NCBI RefSeq assembly: GCF_006542765.1 | Contig: NZ_SKCD01000005.1 | Span: 64,255-128,254 of the forward strand | Source: Paenibacillus luteus | GTDB taxonomy: Bacteria > Bacillota > Bacilli > Paenibacillales > Paenibacillaceae | DNA: 64,000 nt | Reading direction: 5' to 3' | Shown: positions 26,459 to 34,876 of the stretch, piece by piece | Layout of the letters: every line of letters begins with the position of its first letter | How positions within the stretch are numbered: the stretch's first letter is position 1 | Program-made: the position numbers and the translations under genes | The notes under the pieces: generated by a model | The model's database searches: none | The model's input: only the letters and a program-made list of their open reading frames with translations | What the model was told of the DNA's origin: nothing

Positions 26459-27520
26459 TTGTCTCGATCAACAGCCAAGCGCATTTCAGGCTCAAATAAA
26501 CGCGTCAAGCCCAAAAAAACATCGCAGCGGATAAGGCGGAGAACATCGCGGCTCCGGAAGCGGGGACTACGTGCATCCAAACGGTTATTTCGCGGCAGAA
26601 GAACAGGAAAACGTGGCTTCTTCGCTAGAGCTTCAGCGCCGCTCGCGCAGCCGGAGGTGACCGCAGCCCTGCCGCAACATGAACCGGAGGTGAGTGCCTT
26701 AACGGCAAAAGTACCACTCGTTGGCATTTTGTTCAGCAAGGACCGCGCTTTGCAGCTGGATGCGGCGCTTCGTTCACTCAACCTGCATGCGCTAGATGTT
26801 TCCTCTGCTCAAATCAAAGTGCTGTATACGACCTCAAACGCTTTTTACGAAGCGCAATATGACCGGCTCAAAGCGAGCTTTCCGCAGGTTCAATTCATTA
26901 AGGAAGAGCAGTTCAGGCAGCAGATTTTGGCAGCGATCGAGAATTCCCATTACGTTATGTTTATCGTAGATGACTGCCTGTTCGTTCGCGACTTCACCCT
27001 GCAGTCCGTCATGAATACGCTGGCGGCGCACGGAGACCTGCTGGGCTTCTCCTTAAGGCTTGGACCAAATATTCGGTACTGCTACACGATGGACGCGCCT
27101 CAGGCGATTCCAGCCTATCAATCCGTTGAATACGGCCACTGCAAATTCGATTGGACGACGGCACAGCATGAATTTGGTTATCCGCTCGAGGTTTCTAGCT
27201 CCGTTTACCGCACGGACGATCTTCTCCCGCATCTGCAGCAGCTCGACTTCTCCAATCCCAATACGTTTGAGGGAATCATGGCTGGCAACGCACGCGGGAT
27301 TGCAGCTGGACGTCATTACCTCGCCTGCAACGAAGCTTCCCTCGCCTTTTGCAATCCGCTTAATTTGGTGCAGAACGTGTACGCTAACCGAGCGGTGAAC
27401 AAGCAGGAATATTCGTCACATGAGCTGGCTTTGCTGTTCGAGAACGGCAACCGAATCGATGTTACCCGCTATACCAATCTGATCCCAGAGGCATGCCACC
27501 AGCATGTTGCTATTTTCTAA
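26459..27520 (+). CDS. putative glycosyltransferase with Lys/Arg-rich N-terminus
   Basis: 353 residues from TTG at 26459, chosen because GGAGGTG sits 6 nt upstream; a GTG at 26435 has no site. Residues 1-60 are extremely basic (RIRRRTSRLRKRGLRASKR and more), with no hydrophobic segment. The rest resembles a GT-A-like enzyme: GILFSKDRALQLDAALRSL, VMFIVDDCLFVRD (possible acidic metal site) and a conserved tail. The exact family is unclear. It is monocistronic, with a sigma-K promoter and its own terminator, so it is probably made in the mother cell. The basic stretch may target it to the spore surface or to an acidic partner. Confidence 0.75.
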   Translation: MSRSTAKRISGSNKRVKPKKTSQRIRRRTSRLRKRGLRASKRLFRGRRTGKRGFFARASAPLAQPEVTAALPQHEPEVSALTAKVPLVGILFSKDRALQLDAALRSLNLHALDVSSAQIKVLYTTSNAFYEAQYDRLKASFPQVQFIKEEQFRQQILAAIENSHYVMFIVDDCLFVRDFTLQSVMNTLAAHGDLLGFSLRLGPNIRYCYTMDAPQAIPAYQSVEYGHCKFDWTTAQHEFGYPLEVSSSVYRTDDLLPHLQQLDFSNPNTFEGIMAGNARGIAAGRHYLACNEASLAFCNPLNLVQNVYANRAVNKQEYSSHELALLFENGNRIDVTRYTNLIPEACHQHVAIF

Positions 27521-27555
27521 CGGCTAGTCAGCAGCACGGTGCTCGGCTTCCATTA

Positions 27556-27597
27556 ATGGCTCCCCACAACAAGGTATTCTTGTGGGGGCCATTTTTC
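27556..27597 (+). terminator. terminator of the 26.4 kb transferase gene
   Basis: ATGGC-CCCCACAA pairs with TTGTGGGG-GCCAT (27556-27592) and is followed by TTTTTCT. It begins 35 bp after the stop. Confidence 0.85.
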
Positions 27598-27775
27598 TGT
27601 TTCTATATAAGGGAGTTGAACTCTTGATTTTAGACTTAATGAGTTTCTGAAAGCAGGATTCCATACGGACGCACAGTTGATTAATGATAGCTATTTATAA
27701 TTAGGAATTTAATCCATAAACAAACGCGGAGCGCACCCCCTTCTTTAAACAGCAGTTGGTGGATCTCACCGTTCA

Positions 27776-28084
27776 TTAATCTTTTTTAGTGGGGAACCGT
27801 TCGCGCACAAACTTCGTTTGCTTGCCCTCATCGGTAGCTTCGAGCGTATACATCGTTCTAGTAAACAAGAGATCCAACCGATGAAGCGATTTGTCCACAC
27901 TCGTGATGGTGCAGCTTTGTTCAATATCAGACTTGACATAGGCCACAGCCAGAGCCATCGTCCAAATGGATATGGCAGGAACCCAAACTTCATGTGAAAG
28001 TTTCGATAGCATCGTCTGCTCGGGAGTCAACCATTCAGGAGCGTCTGTAGTAACACCCATCACCAAGCTAACCAACCCATTCAT
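27776..28084 (-). CDS. doubtful small hypothetical protein
   Basis: 102 residues with a plausible composition and one weakly hydrophobic stretch (EVWVPAISIWTMALAVAYV). I do not recognise a family. No good ribosome site precedes the ATG, but a 37-residue frame (28081..28194, minus, start MRLNDLFSSCEAD) ends with a 4-bp ATGA overlap at this start. That would fit coupled small genes or a frameshifted remnant of one larger gene. The neighbourhood is repeat-rich and low in genes. Confidence 0.35.
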   Translation of the reverse strand: MNGLVSLVMGVTTDAPEWLTPEQTMLSKLSHEVWVPAISIWTMALAVAYVKSDIEQSCTITSVDKSLHRLDLLFTRTMYTLEATDEGKQTKFVRERFPTKKD

Positions 28085-28340
28085 TGATCAGATTGGATGT
28101 AAGTGCTCACCGTTACAGGGTTTCTACGAGTGAACTCCGCGCTTTCGGTCACTGCATCTGCTTCACAGGATGAAAATAAATCGTTTAATCGCATTCATAC
28201 ATCCGGCGTTTTGTCTGTTATCTTAGCCGTTTGTTCAGTTCCTGTTGCTGTTGGTCTGCTGTTCGATTTCCATGGTCATCACCTGTCTCGTAAATTTAGC
28301 AGAAATAGCATAAATGGATGAGATAGATGTGATAGATGAA

Positions 28341-28497
28341 ATAGGTCTAAAAAAAATAGATCTAATCTAGCCCATTGGCCCCAAATGATCTGGATATGGC
28401 TAGGTTTTGGAGAAATAGATCTAATTATTAGATCTATTCTGGTGCAAATGGCCGAAATGGATAAAATAGGTCTAAAAAATAGATCTAATCTAGCTCA
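28341..28497. repeat. AATAGATCTAA repeat cluster with perfect palindrome
   Basis: Two near-identical ~33-bp direct copies (28341-28374 and 28466-28497, ATAGGTCTAA...AATCTAGC) flank a perfect 12-bp inverted repeat with one central base (28414-28438, AATAGATCTAAT and complement). Neighbouring DNA carries further degenerate gatagatg/aatag units. No gene runs through it. Confidence 0.75.
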
Positions 28498-28741
28498 GCA
28501 GCTTCAAATGGGCAGCTTATGGATGGGTTTTAGTGATATAGACATGTTGAACAGTAGTAATGAAGAATAAGCGAAATGAGAAAATCGCTCTAGAGAAACG
28601 AAGTGTCGCCTTAATAGCCGGATTCTTACCTATACACGTCTTAGTCAATCAAAGAATCTGGCTGCAACCGCGACTCCATAGAACGATCTACTTGAGCAGC
28701 GGCCAAAACGAGAAACTTTAGTTTAACTTATGTAGCAAGGT

Positions 28742-28781
28742 GAAACGGCTGTCGCCGTCCTTTGGCGACGCAGCGCGTTTC
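28742..28781. repeat. diverged copy of the dispersed hairpin repeat
   Basis: GAAACGGC-GTCGCCGTCC at the left and GCGTTTC at the right match the arms of the repeats at 10475..10526 and 53861..53911; the interior differs (TTTGGCGACG). Confidence 0.5.
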
Positions 28782-28833
28782 ATTCCGAGAGATATAGAGA
28801 AAGGCTAGCGAAATGATATCCTTTCCTATATTT

Positions 28834-28880
28834 CAAAAAAAGCCGCAAGCGCTCGGAGCTCTCCGAATCGCTTGCGGCTT
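28834..28880 (-). terminator. terminator of the 33.7-28.9 kb transferase operon
   Basis: AAGCCGCAAGCG pairs with CGCTTGCGGCTT, with an inner CTCGGAG/CTCCGA pairing; on the minus strand a U-run follows (A-run 28834-28840). It starts 9 bp after the stop of the GT6-like gene. Confidence 0.88.
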
Positions 28881-28889
28881 GTATTCCTG

Positions 28890-29963
28890 TCAGCTTCTTA
28901 AATAGTCATGGCCGCCAAAGTTGTTTTTATCGCGAATTAAAATTTTTGCCGGAAAAGGCAGCTCCGCACCTTCTACAAATCCATAGGAAGGAGTCATGAC
29001 TTTTGGATTTTTGTCGGTCAAATATTTGTTTAGATGGGACTCATCGTACCAGACGGCATTAATTCCATTGCTCATATCGGCACGTATGCTTTCATCCAGC
29101 ACGCGAATGAGGTTCATGTAATGCTCTGTCCGCCCCCCGTTTAAGCCGCCCATGTAATAATGGCTGCCCGTTCCTTCCGGAATATAGGCGAGACTTTGCG
29201 GATTCTTCTCGAAATCAAGCTCATGGCGCGGCCGATTGTAGAAGCCAGGGTGCTGTACCGCGACAATTCCTTCGTGAATCGGCAAAATTTCTTCGCGAAC
29301 AGTGTCTACGAACTGCATATTTGCGTTGAAGAAATAAACGAAATCGCATTCCTGCTCCAACTGCTGCACCACATTTCTAAAGATCGCGTAACGAAGCAGC
29401 GTATTGCCTGGCCAACCTAAATTATCCTGATAAATTCGTTTGACGTTAGCTCTCTCTTCAGCCACGATCGATTCGGCATCTGTAAACACATAATAGGTTT
29501 TCGAATAGCCTGGGAGGAAATGAGCTTCGGCGCTTTGAAAGAAATTTTCCCAGAACAGCTTATATTTTCCTGTGCATATATACAAAATTCCGATTCGCGC
29601 GCCCGCTACACTGGCAATATCCGCTTCACTTGGAGCTTGCACGGTTACCTGGGAAGCCACTTGGCTCGGCTGGCCTGCTTGCTGGGCGGCACCGGGATTG
29701 TTCATATAGGCATCCTGATGCGCATCTTCAAAGCCTTTGGAATGGCCCTCCCTGTACCCTTGATCATAACCGGAATGAAACGGACCGCCTTTTCTTCTAA
29801 GCCGCGTTGTACCTCTCGGACGCTTCTTCAGCGTTCCTCCGCGCCTTTTCCCTTTTCTCAGCGTACTCCCGCTGCGACGGCTCTTGCTCCCGCGGCCGGT
29901 TCTTTGCGTCTTTTTTCCGCTGCTTATTTTGCCAGCCGTACTTTTTTTCCTTTTGATCGCCAT
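28890..29963 (-). CDS. GT6-family glycosyltransferase with basic GYREG N-terminal module
   Basis: 357 residues from the ATG at 29963 (GGAGG, 9 nt). Residues 1-60 are Lys/Arg/Gly-rich; 64-86 read GYDQGYREGHSKGFEDAHQ, the helix module shared by its neighbours; 87-122 are a linker. The catalytic part (123-357) matches family GT6 (mammalian ABO and alpha-1,3-galactosyltransferases and bacterial relatives): YVFTDAE, FFNANMQF at 211-218, YMGGLNGGRTEHYM and WYDESHLNKYL. The NAN at 213-215 replaces the DxD metal site, as known for bacterial GT6 enzymes, suggesting metal-independent transfer of Gal or GalNAc. Last gene of a four-transferase operon. Confidence 0.85.
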   Translation of the reverse strand: MAIKRKKSTAGKISSGKKTQRTGRGSKSRRSGSTLRKGKRRGGTLKKRPRGTTRLRRKGGPFHSGYDQGYREGHSKGFEDAHQDAYMNNPGAAQQAGQPSQVASQVTVQAPSEADIASVAGARIGILYICTGKYKLFWENFFQSAEAHFLPGYSKTYYVFTDAESIVAEERANVKRIYQDNLGWPGNTLLRYAIFRNVVQQLEQECDFVYFFNANMQFVDTVREEILPIHEGIVAVQHPGFYNRPRHELDFEKNPQSLAYIPEGTGSHYYMGGLNGGRTEHYMNLIRVLDESIRADMSNGINAVWYDESHLNKYLTDKNPKVMTPSYGFVEGAELPFPAKILIRDKNNFGGHDYLRS

Positions 29964-29988
29964 AAATAACGTCCTCCTCATCGCATAC

Positions 29989-31326
29989 TTATATATTGTC
30001 AGCCTTAATGATCGGAGGAGCTATGATCGGCAAGCCATCCGAAAACTGTTTTTTGTCTCCCTCCGTTAAAGGACGGATATAGCGGTGCTCAAGACCCCAT
30101 GCCTTGAACGCCTGCTTAGTCGTCATGCGGTGCAGCTTGCCTTCAGTAAGCTGATGGATTTCACCATCCTGCGTAATGACGAATCCCCCTTCGGTAATCG
30201 CTGTTGTGAGGACGGAGAGCGCATTTATTTTCTGCTGCACAGCGGCTTCAGAAATGTCGCCTCCAATCGGCCAGTTCCACAGCTCAAGCTGTGGAAGCCT
30301 GACGGCATCATTTCGCGGCGCATTCGAGCTGTGCACGACATACCTAAGCCCATTTTCCACCCAATACAATTTAGAATCGGTTCCGGTTACGAGAATATGG
30401 CTGGGGTAAAAATCAGAACCCTTGCGCTGTTGCCCGAAAAATGCCGAATCCATCACCTTTTCCAGCCTGCCGATTTTTTCCCAATCGCCCCATTTCTCCA
30501 GAAAAAATGCGTTGTTAAGCAAGGAAGCATCGAGAAAAGAGCGCATCGTCACGCTGCCATAATGGTGAATGAACGTATCCTCCGCGACAACTAGATCAAG
30601 CCCAAGCAGCCGGATGCGGAGATAATAATCGACATCCTCACAGGTGCCAATGACATACCCCTCGTCAAAATAGCCAACTCTTTGCAGGACCTCTCTTGTC
30701 AGCAGCAGGCAAAAGCCCATAATGCCCTTTGATCTTCTCCAGCGCTGCGGATTGGATTGATTGTGGTTTTGGGCGAAGCTTTGCATCTCTACCATATTTT
30801 TGTAGTTGACCTCTATTTTCTGGTCATTGGATAAATAATTTGTCACAGGGCCAACCAGTCCAATCGATGGATCGCTTCTCAGGCACAGCAGCAAATTAGA
30901 CAGCCAGTTTGTTGTCACAAGCGTATCATTATTGAGGATGACGATAGTCGTTCCTTTGGCCATCATTAGCCCTTGGTTGACACCACCGGAAAATCCAAGG
31001 TTTCTGGGCAAAATTTTGTATCGAATCATACCCGAATATGATTTCAAATAGGCTGGCGTCCCATCGGTTGAACCATTGTCAATGATGATAATCTCATAGG
31101 GCTCATTCGTGTATCGCTGAATACTCTCGATGCAGCCGCGTAAGTAACCCAGCTGATTGTAGGTAGGAATAATGATACTGGTACCGGCAAAGGGCTCATG
31201 ATAGCTGGCTGCTCCCTTCACTCTGCCGTCCCTGTATCCTGCCGCGTATCTAGCTTGATAGACGGCTCTATTCTTTTTACGAATGATTCTCGGACGCTTA
31301 CGCTTGCGAAGTGATCGTCTGCGCAT
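29989..31326 (-). CDS. GT2 glycosyltransferase with basic N-terminus and C-terminal beta domain
   Basis: 445 residues. Residues 1-20 are Lys/Arg-rich, 25-38 carry the helix module (RYAAGYRDGRVKG), 49-270 form a GT2 domain (SIIIPTYNQLGYLR, IIDNGSTDG, ILNNDTLV with the acidic metal site, CEDVDYYLR), and 300-445 form a Trp/Tyr-rich C-terminal domain (SKLYWVENGLRYVV, LELWNWPIG, DGLPIIAP). The same order and tail occur in the protein at 43799..45166, which lacks the NND motif. The likely role is to add a deoxyhexose to a surface glycan. It lies between the CgeB-like and GT6 genes in one operon. Confidence 0.85.
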   Translation of the reverse strand: MRRRSLRKRKRPRIIRKKNRAVYQARYAAGYRDGRVKGAASYHEPFAGTSIIIPTYNQLGYLRGCIESIQRYTNEPYEIIIIDNGSTDGTPAYLKSYSGMIRYKILPRNLGFSGGVNQGLMMAKGTTIVILNNDTLVTTNWLSNLLLCLRSDPSIGLVGPVTNYLSNDQKIEVNYKNMVEMQSFAQNHNQSNPQRWRRSKGIMGFCLLLTREVLQRVGYFDEGYVIGTCEDVDYYLRIRLLGLDLVVAEDTFIHHYGSVTMRSFLDASLLNNAFFLEKWGDWEKIGRLEKVMDSAFFGQQRKGSDFYPSHILVTGTDSKLYWVENGLRYVVHSSNAPRNDAVRLPQLELWNWPIGGDISEAAVQQKINALSVLTTAITEGGFVITQDGEIHQLTEGKLHRMTTKQAFKAWGLEHRYIRPLTEGDKKQFSDGLPIIAPPIIKADNI

Positions 31327-31360
31327 ATATCCTCACCTCCCTTTGCATGTACCGCACTGC

Positions 31361-32521
31361 TCACGGAAAGACGATTTGCAGCAGCTGGCTTAACCTTTTT
31401 TGATACGTGTGCTGCGCTAGCGTTTTTTTGAAGCCATTTAATGCGATTTGCTTCCGTTGCTCCTCATTTTGCAAATAATAAACGATTTTATCGACCAGTT
31501 CGTTGGCGGACGAATAAGTTTCGAGCTCTACCCCCGGCATATAAAAATCAGTTAGATCCTGGCGCACATCCGTTAGTTGAAACGCGCCGCTTGCAGAAAT
31601 TTCATACGTGCGCGGGTTAATGGACAAGCCTGGGAGATTCCGGCTATTTTTGTTGTGCACTTTATCATCATGGGAGCGATGTATATTAATTACGATTTTG
31701 GCGCCGTTGTAATAGCTGGCTGCTTCATCTGCGCTGATCCAGGATACCCGAATGCCTTTGCTTAAGCTTCTGTAGCGCCTCAGCCGTTTCCAAAACAAGC
31801 CAACGATTCTTGTATCACGGGCGGCTAGTGTTGGAGCAATACGGTCAATCAGGCTGACCCGGTTGAAGAAAGCATTGCCAATAAAGCAAATATCGCTCTG
31901 GTATTGGGGCGCAACATATTTGGGCTTGTAGACAGCGGGATTCACCGCCAGCGGCATATAATGAACCTGGCAGCCAAGCTGCCTGTAGATCGGAATAGAT
32001 GCCAGCTCATGCGTAAACAACCATTCGTACTGCGGAGCAATAACGGTGGTCACGTCCGTAACGTAAGGCTCATCGACAAGCCAGATCGCAGTTTTGATGC
32101 CGAGCGCACGTATCCCTTGCACCTGATTTCCCGGCACCTGCGTGCCGTGCATCACCAGCACCAAATCCGGCCTGCTGCGGGCAGCAAGCGCTACTAGATT
32201 GTCTGACGGGGCCGCGACGGTCAGCTCGCTGACCATGCCCCGCAGCGCCTCCGTGACCGCTTGATCCAGGTCGGGGAAGGGTCCTCTAAGACCGGCACGG
32301 ACATATAATATTCGAATAGGATGCTGCGCGCTGGCTGAGGGAGGAAGCTTTTGCTGCAGCGCTTCGCAAGCGCCGACATGGTAACCGTGCTTCCATCCGG
32401 CCTGGCGCCCAGCTTCCCATCCGCTCGCATCTGCTCCCGCCGATTTTCTTGCGGATATTGTGCCCGTGGCTTGCTTCCGAAGTCTAACATTCAAGCTTTT
32501 TTTTCTCGGTTTCTGCTGCAG
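31361..32521 (-). CDS. CgeB-like spore-maturation glycosyltransferase
   Basis: 386 residues if translation starts at CTG 32521, which has GAGGTGG at 7 nt and gives a basic N-terminus (QQKPRKKSLNVRLRKQ); TTG at 32494 has no clear site. A helix module follows (GWEAGRQAGWKHGYHVG). The GT-B-like body resembles CgeB: DEPYVTDV, FTHELASIPIYRQLG, LPLAVNP-like segment, SDICFIGNAFFNRV, NPRTYEISASGAFQL. In B. subtilis, CgeB is made under sigma-K and GerE and acts on the outer spore layer. This supports a spore surface role for the operon. The gene begins 34 bp after the upstream stop. Confidence 0.8.
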   Translation of the reverse strand: MQQKPRKKSLNVRLRKQATGTISARKSAGADASGWEAGRQAGWKHGYHVGACEALQQKLPPSASAQHPIRILYVRAGLRGPFPDLDQAVTEALRGMVSELTVAAPSDNLVALAARSRPDLVLVMHGTQVPGNQVQGIRALGIKTAIWLVDEPYVTDVTTVIAPQYEWLFTHELASIPIYRQLGCQVHYMPLAVNPAVYKPKYVAPQYQSDICFIGNAFFNRVSLIDRIAPTLAARDTRIVGLFWKRLRRYRSLSKGIRVSWISADEAASYYNGAKIVINIHRSHDDKVHNKNSRNLPGLSINPRTYEISASGAFQLTDVRQDLTDFYMPGVELETYSSANELVDKIVYYLQNEEQRKQIALNGFKKTLAQHTYQKRLSQLLQIVFP

Positions 32522-32555
32522 GATGGTCCCACCTCTTTCTCCACTCGTCTAGCCA

Positions 32556-33734
32556 TTAAGCGTTGCCTACAAGCGCCCGTTCCAGCAAATCTATGCTGCG
32601 GTTCCAGTCCCATTTCTGCACCGTTTCTCGCCCACCTGCAACAAGTCGCTCGCGTAGCGCAGGGTCGGAAATGAGTCTCTGCACTGCATTAGACGCTGCC
32701 CGGACATCGTTCGGTATGACGAGTCCATTATAATTGTTGAGTAAATATTCGTCGGTGCCTGTAACGTCAGCCACGACAGGAACTCCCCCGCAAGCCATCA
32801 TTTCGAGCGGCGGATACAGAAAGCTTTCCACCCGGCTCATCTTGAGCAAAATATCGCAGCTAGAGTAAATATGCTTCATCGTTTCATACGATACACTCTC
32901 AAAAAAACGGTCACACCGCCAGGAAGCAGCAGGGCGGCCTGCTGAGCTGACGCACCAAACCTCGCAGTTCAAATCCCGGACTGCAGCAAACGCATCGCTC
33001 ATTCCTTTGTAAGGTACAGCAATTGGCCCTTCCAGCAGCACTCTGATTTTGTCCCCTTTAGGCGCAAAAGGCTGTGTCTCGTGAATCAGCTCGCCGTCGA
33101 GTCCATTTGGGATATAGATCGCTTGTTTCTTAAACGTCTGCTCGAGCCAGCGCTGAAGCCAGCCTGCCATCGTCAGAAACGTAAAATCGTCCGCTTTGTA
33201 CGTTTGATACGCCAGCTTGGATTGCTCGGAAGAGGGAGCATAAAACCTGGATTCATCCGATTGGATGAAATAGAACCTTTTTTTCGCTTCGATTCTTCTG
33301 GCGGCGCTCAGCGTAGCCCAGAAAGTCGCGATGACAATATCCCGGTCAGACGGGGCACGAGATTCGGTCACAATCGGTACATGGACCGGATGCCAGCCGA
33401 CATGCGTGTTGCCATCTAGAGAAACAAGGACAACATCATAGCCGCGCTGCTTAAGGCGATTGGCATGCTGGAGAATGACCGCAACACCGCCGGAGATCGA
33501 GCATCCTGGTATGACGTAAGCAATTTTCGGCTTGCATACGCCCGACTTAATCGCAATCCATCGCCCGTCCCGGTAGCCGTCCTTCCAGCCTGCATAGTAG
33601 CCCTCTTCACGGCTGCCTCTCCTGTCCCCTTGCGATTTTTTTCGCCCTATGCCGCTCCAGCGGCTTCTTCTTTTGATTTTCCTTTTTGATCGCAAGATCA
33701 GCTTAGGACGGACCTTAAGATTTTTGGATTTCAT
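32556..33734 (-). CDS. GT4 glycosyltransferase with basic GYRDG N-terminal module
   Basis: 392 residues from the ATG at 33734 (GGAAGG upstream). Residues 1-40 are Lys/Arg-rich (RSKRKIKRRSRW), 43-60 form the shared helix (EEGYYAGWKDGYRDGRW). A GT-B fold follows, with a GT4 donor half: ISGGVAVILQHANRL, YIPNGLD, PYKGMSDA, and the acidic-Gly motif MSRVESFLYPPLEMMACGGVPVV. It is the first gene of the operon that continues with the CgeB-like, GT2 and GT6 genes, three of which carry the same module. Confidence 0.87.
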   Translation of the reverse strand: MKSKNLKVRPKLILRSKRKIKRRSRWSGIGRKKSQGDRRGSREEGYYAGWKDGYRDGRWIAIKSGVCKPKIAYVIPGCSISGGVAVILQHANRLKQRGYDVVLVSLDGNTHVGWHPVHVPIVTESRAPSDRDIVIATFWATLSAARRIEAKKRFYFIQSDESRFYAPSSEQSKLAYQTYKADDFTFLTMAGWLQRWLEQTFKKQAIYIPNGLDGELIHETQPFAPKGDKIRVLLEGPIAVPYKGMSDAFAAVRDLNCEVWCVSSAGRPAASWRCDRFFESVSYETMKHIYSSCDILLKMSRVESFLYPPLEMMACGGVPVVADVTGTDEYLLNNYNGLVIPNDVRAASNAVQRLISDPALRERLVAGGRETVQKWDWNRSIDLLERALVGNA

Positions 33735-33803
33735 AATCTTTTTTCCTTCCCTTATATCTGTAATGGCAGTATACTTGGTGATTCTATGCATTCAACCCTA
33801 TCC

Positions 33804-33812
33804 CATAGTATG
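33804..33812 (-). promoter_or_regulatory. possible sigma-K -10 of the four-transferase operon
   Basis: CATACTATG on the minus strand differs from CATAnnnTA at the last base; GC instead of AC lies 16 nt upstream. A second candidate, CATAGAATC (33788-33780), is nearer the gene. Neither is a full match. Confidence 0.35.
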
Positions 33813-33875
33813 TTTGATCCTTATGACCGCCACGGCATCTGTTACCATGGGATGCTTGCTCTTCTATTTAGTTGC

Positions 33876-33912
33876 AAAAAAATAGACTGTGGCACAGAAA
33901 ATGCCCCAGTCT
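33876..33912 (-). terminator. terminator of the sugar nucleotidyltransferase gene
   Basis: AGACTG-GGCA (33884-33894) pairs with TGCC-CAGTCT (33902-33912); an A-run at 33876-33882 gives a U-run on the minus strand. It is 11 bp after the stop at 33924. Confidence 0.75.
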
Positions 33913-33923
33913 AGCTAATCTAC

Positions 33924-34646
33924 TTAATCGAAATGCTCTTTTACTAGACGCAGTCCCGCTTCCTGCAGCGAGGCAAACGTCCCTGCATCGCACCACCAGC
34001 CCTTTAGGCTGCTGTGCTGAAGTGTCTTCCTTGCTGCATAATAATTATTGACATCCGTAATCTCAAGCTCACCTCTTCCTGAGGGAAGAAGCTTGCGAAT
34101 GACTTCGAAAACTTCAGCGTTGTACATATAAATGCCGGTAACGCAATAATCAGAAGCGGGTTGATCCGGTTTTTCTTCAATTGAAACAATACGCCCATCT
34201 TCTAGGCGCGGAACGCCGAATCTCTCAGGATCCTCTACCTTCTTGAGCAAGACCATAGCCTCCCCGGCTTCGAATTGAAACTTTTCCATATATTCCCTGA
34301 GCGAATCCTCAAACAAATTATCTCCAAGTAATACAACAAAGTCCTCGTTCGGATGAATAAAACCGGAGGCAAGTGCAAGCGCTTCAGCAACACCGCCGGG
34401 CTGATCCTGTATTTTATAGACAATTTGGACTCCAAACGTATGGCCGCTTCCCAGAAACTCAAGATAAAGCCCTGCCGACTGCTTGCCAATAACGAGAAGA
34501 ATTTCTTTAATACCGGCATCCGCCAGCTTTCTAATCGCATAATAGATCATCGGATATTTGCCAACGGGCAATAGATGCTTGTTCATCAGTTTCGTCAAAG
34601 GAGCTAGTCTTGTACCTGAACCCCCTGCCAGTATTACGCCTTTCAT
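33924..34646 (-). CDS. glucose-1-phosphate thymidylyltransferase-like nucleotidyltransferase
   Basis: 240 residues: the RmlA-like catalytic core without the C-terminal extension of long RmlA. MKGVILAGGSGTRLAPLT, NKHLLPVGKYPMIYYAI, LLGDNLFED (metal site), EKPDQPASD and VTGIYMYN support dTTP-dependent or related activation of glucose-1-phosphate. B. subtilis SpsI, used for spore-coat polysaccharide, has a similar size. No rmlB, rmlC or rmlD lies in the window, so either those are elsewhere or the product differs. Transcribed alone and ended by a terminator. Confidence 0.85.
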   Translation of the reverse strand: MKGVILAGGSGTRLAPLTKLMNKHLLPVGKYPMIYYAIRKLADAGIKEILLVIGKQSAGLYLEFLGSGHTFGVQIVYKIQDQPGGVAEALALASGFIHPNEDFVVLLGDNLFEDSLREYMEKFQFEAGEAMVLLKKVEDPERFGVPRLEDGRIVSIEEKPDQPASDYCVTGIYMYNAEVFEVIRKLLPSGRGELEITDVNNYYAARKTLQHSSLKGWWCDAGTFASLQEAGLRLVKEHFD

Positions 34647-34876
34647 TCAGCAACCTCCCTCCCTAGTGCCATCCAATCTCCCTACTATATATATGTTTTT
34701 TTAAAAGATAAGAGTGGATGCATAACTACGTCTACGAACAATTGGACTCTAGCTCGCAGAGGTGGTTGGAAGATAGAAACTCGTACACCTGCCTTTTTAT
34801 GCAGAGACAAGCTACAAAACCCTATGATTTTAATAAACTAGAGTTAGAGAGGCAAATGAAAGAAGAGGTGATTATA

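Larger units (their letters stand above)
27598..28889. other. low-coding region between two transferase operons
   Basis: About 1.3 kb with little convincing coding sequence. It contains a doubtful small gene (27776..28084), a 37-codon frame overlapping its start (28081..28194), repeats based on AATAGATCTAA (28341..28497), a diverged copy of the 50-bp hairpin repeat (28742..28781) and a terminator (28834..28880). It looks like a decaying or inserted segment. Confidence 0.55.

Noticed and set aside
28085..28321. 72-residue plus-strand frame at 28103..28321
   Set aside because: No ribosome site and no recognisable protein; lies in a repeat-rich, low-coding gap.
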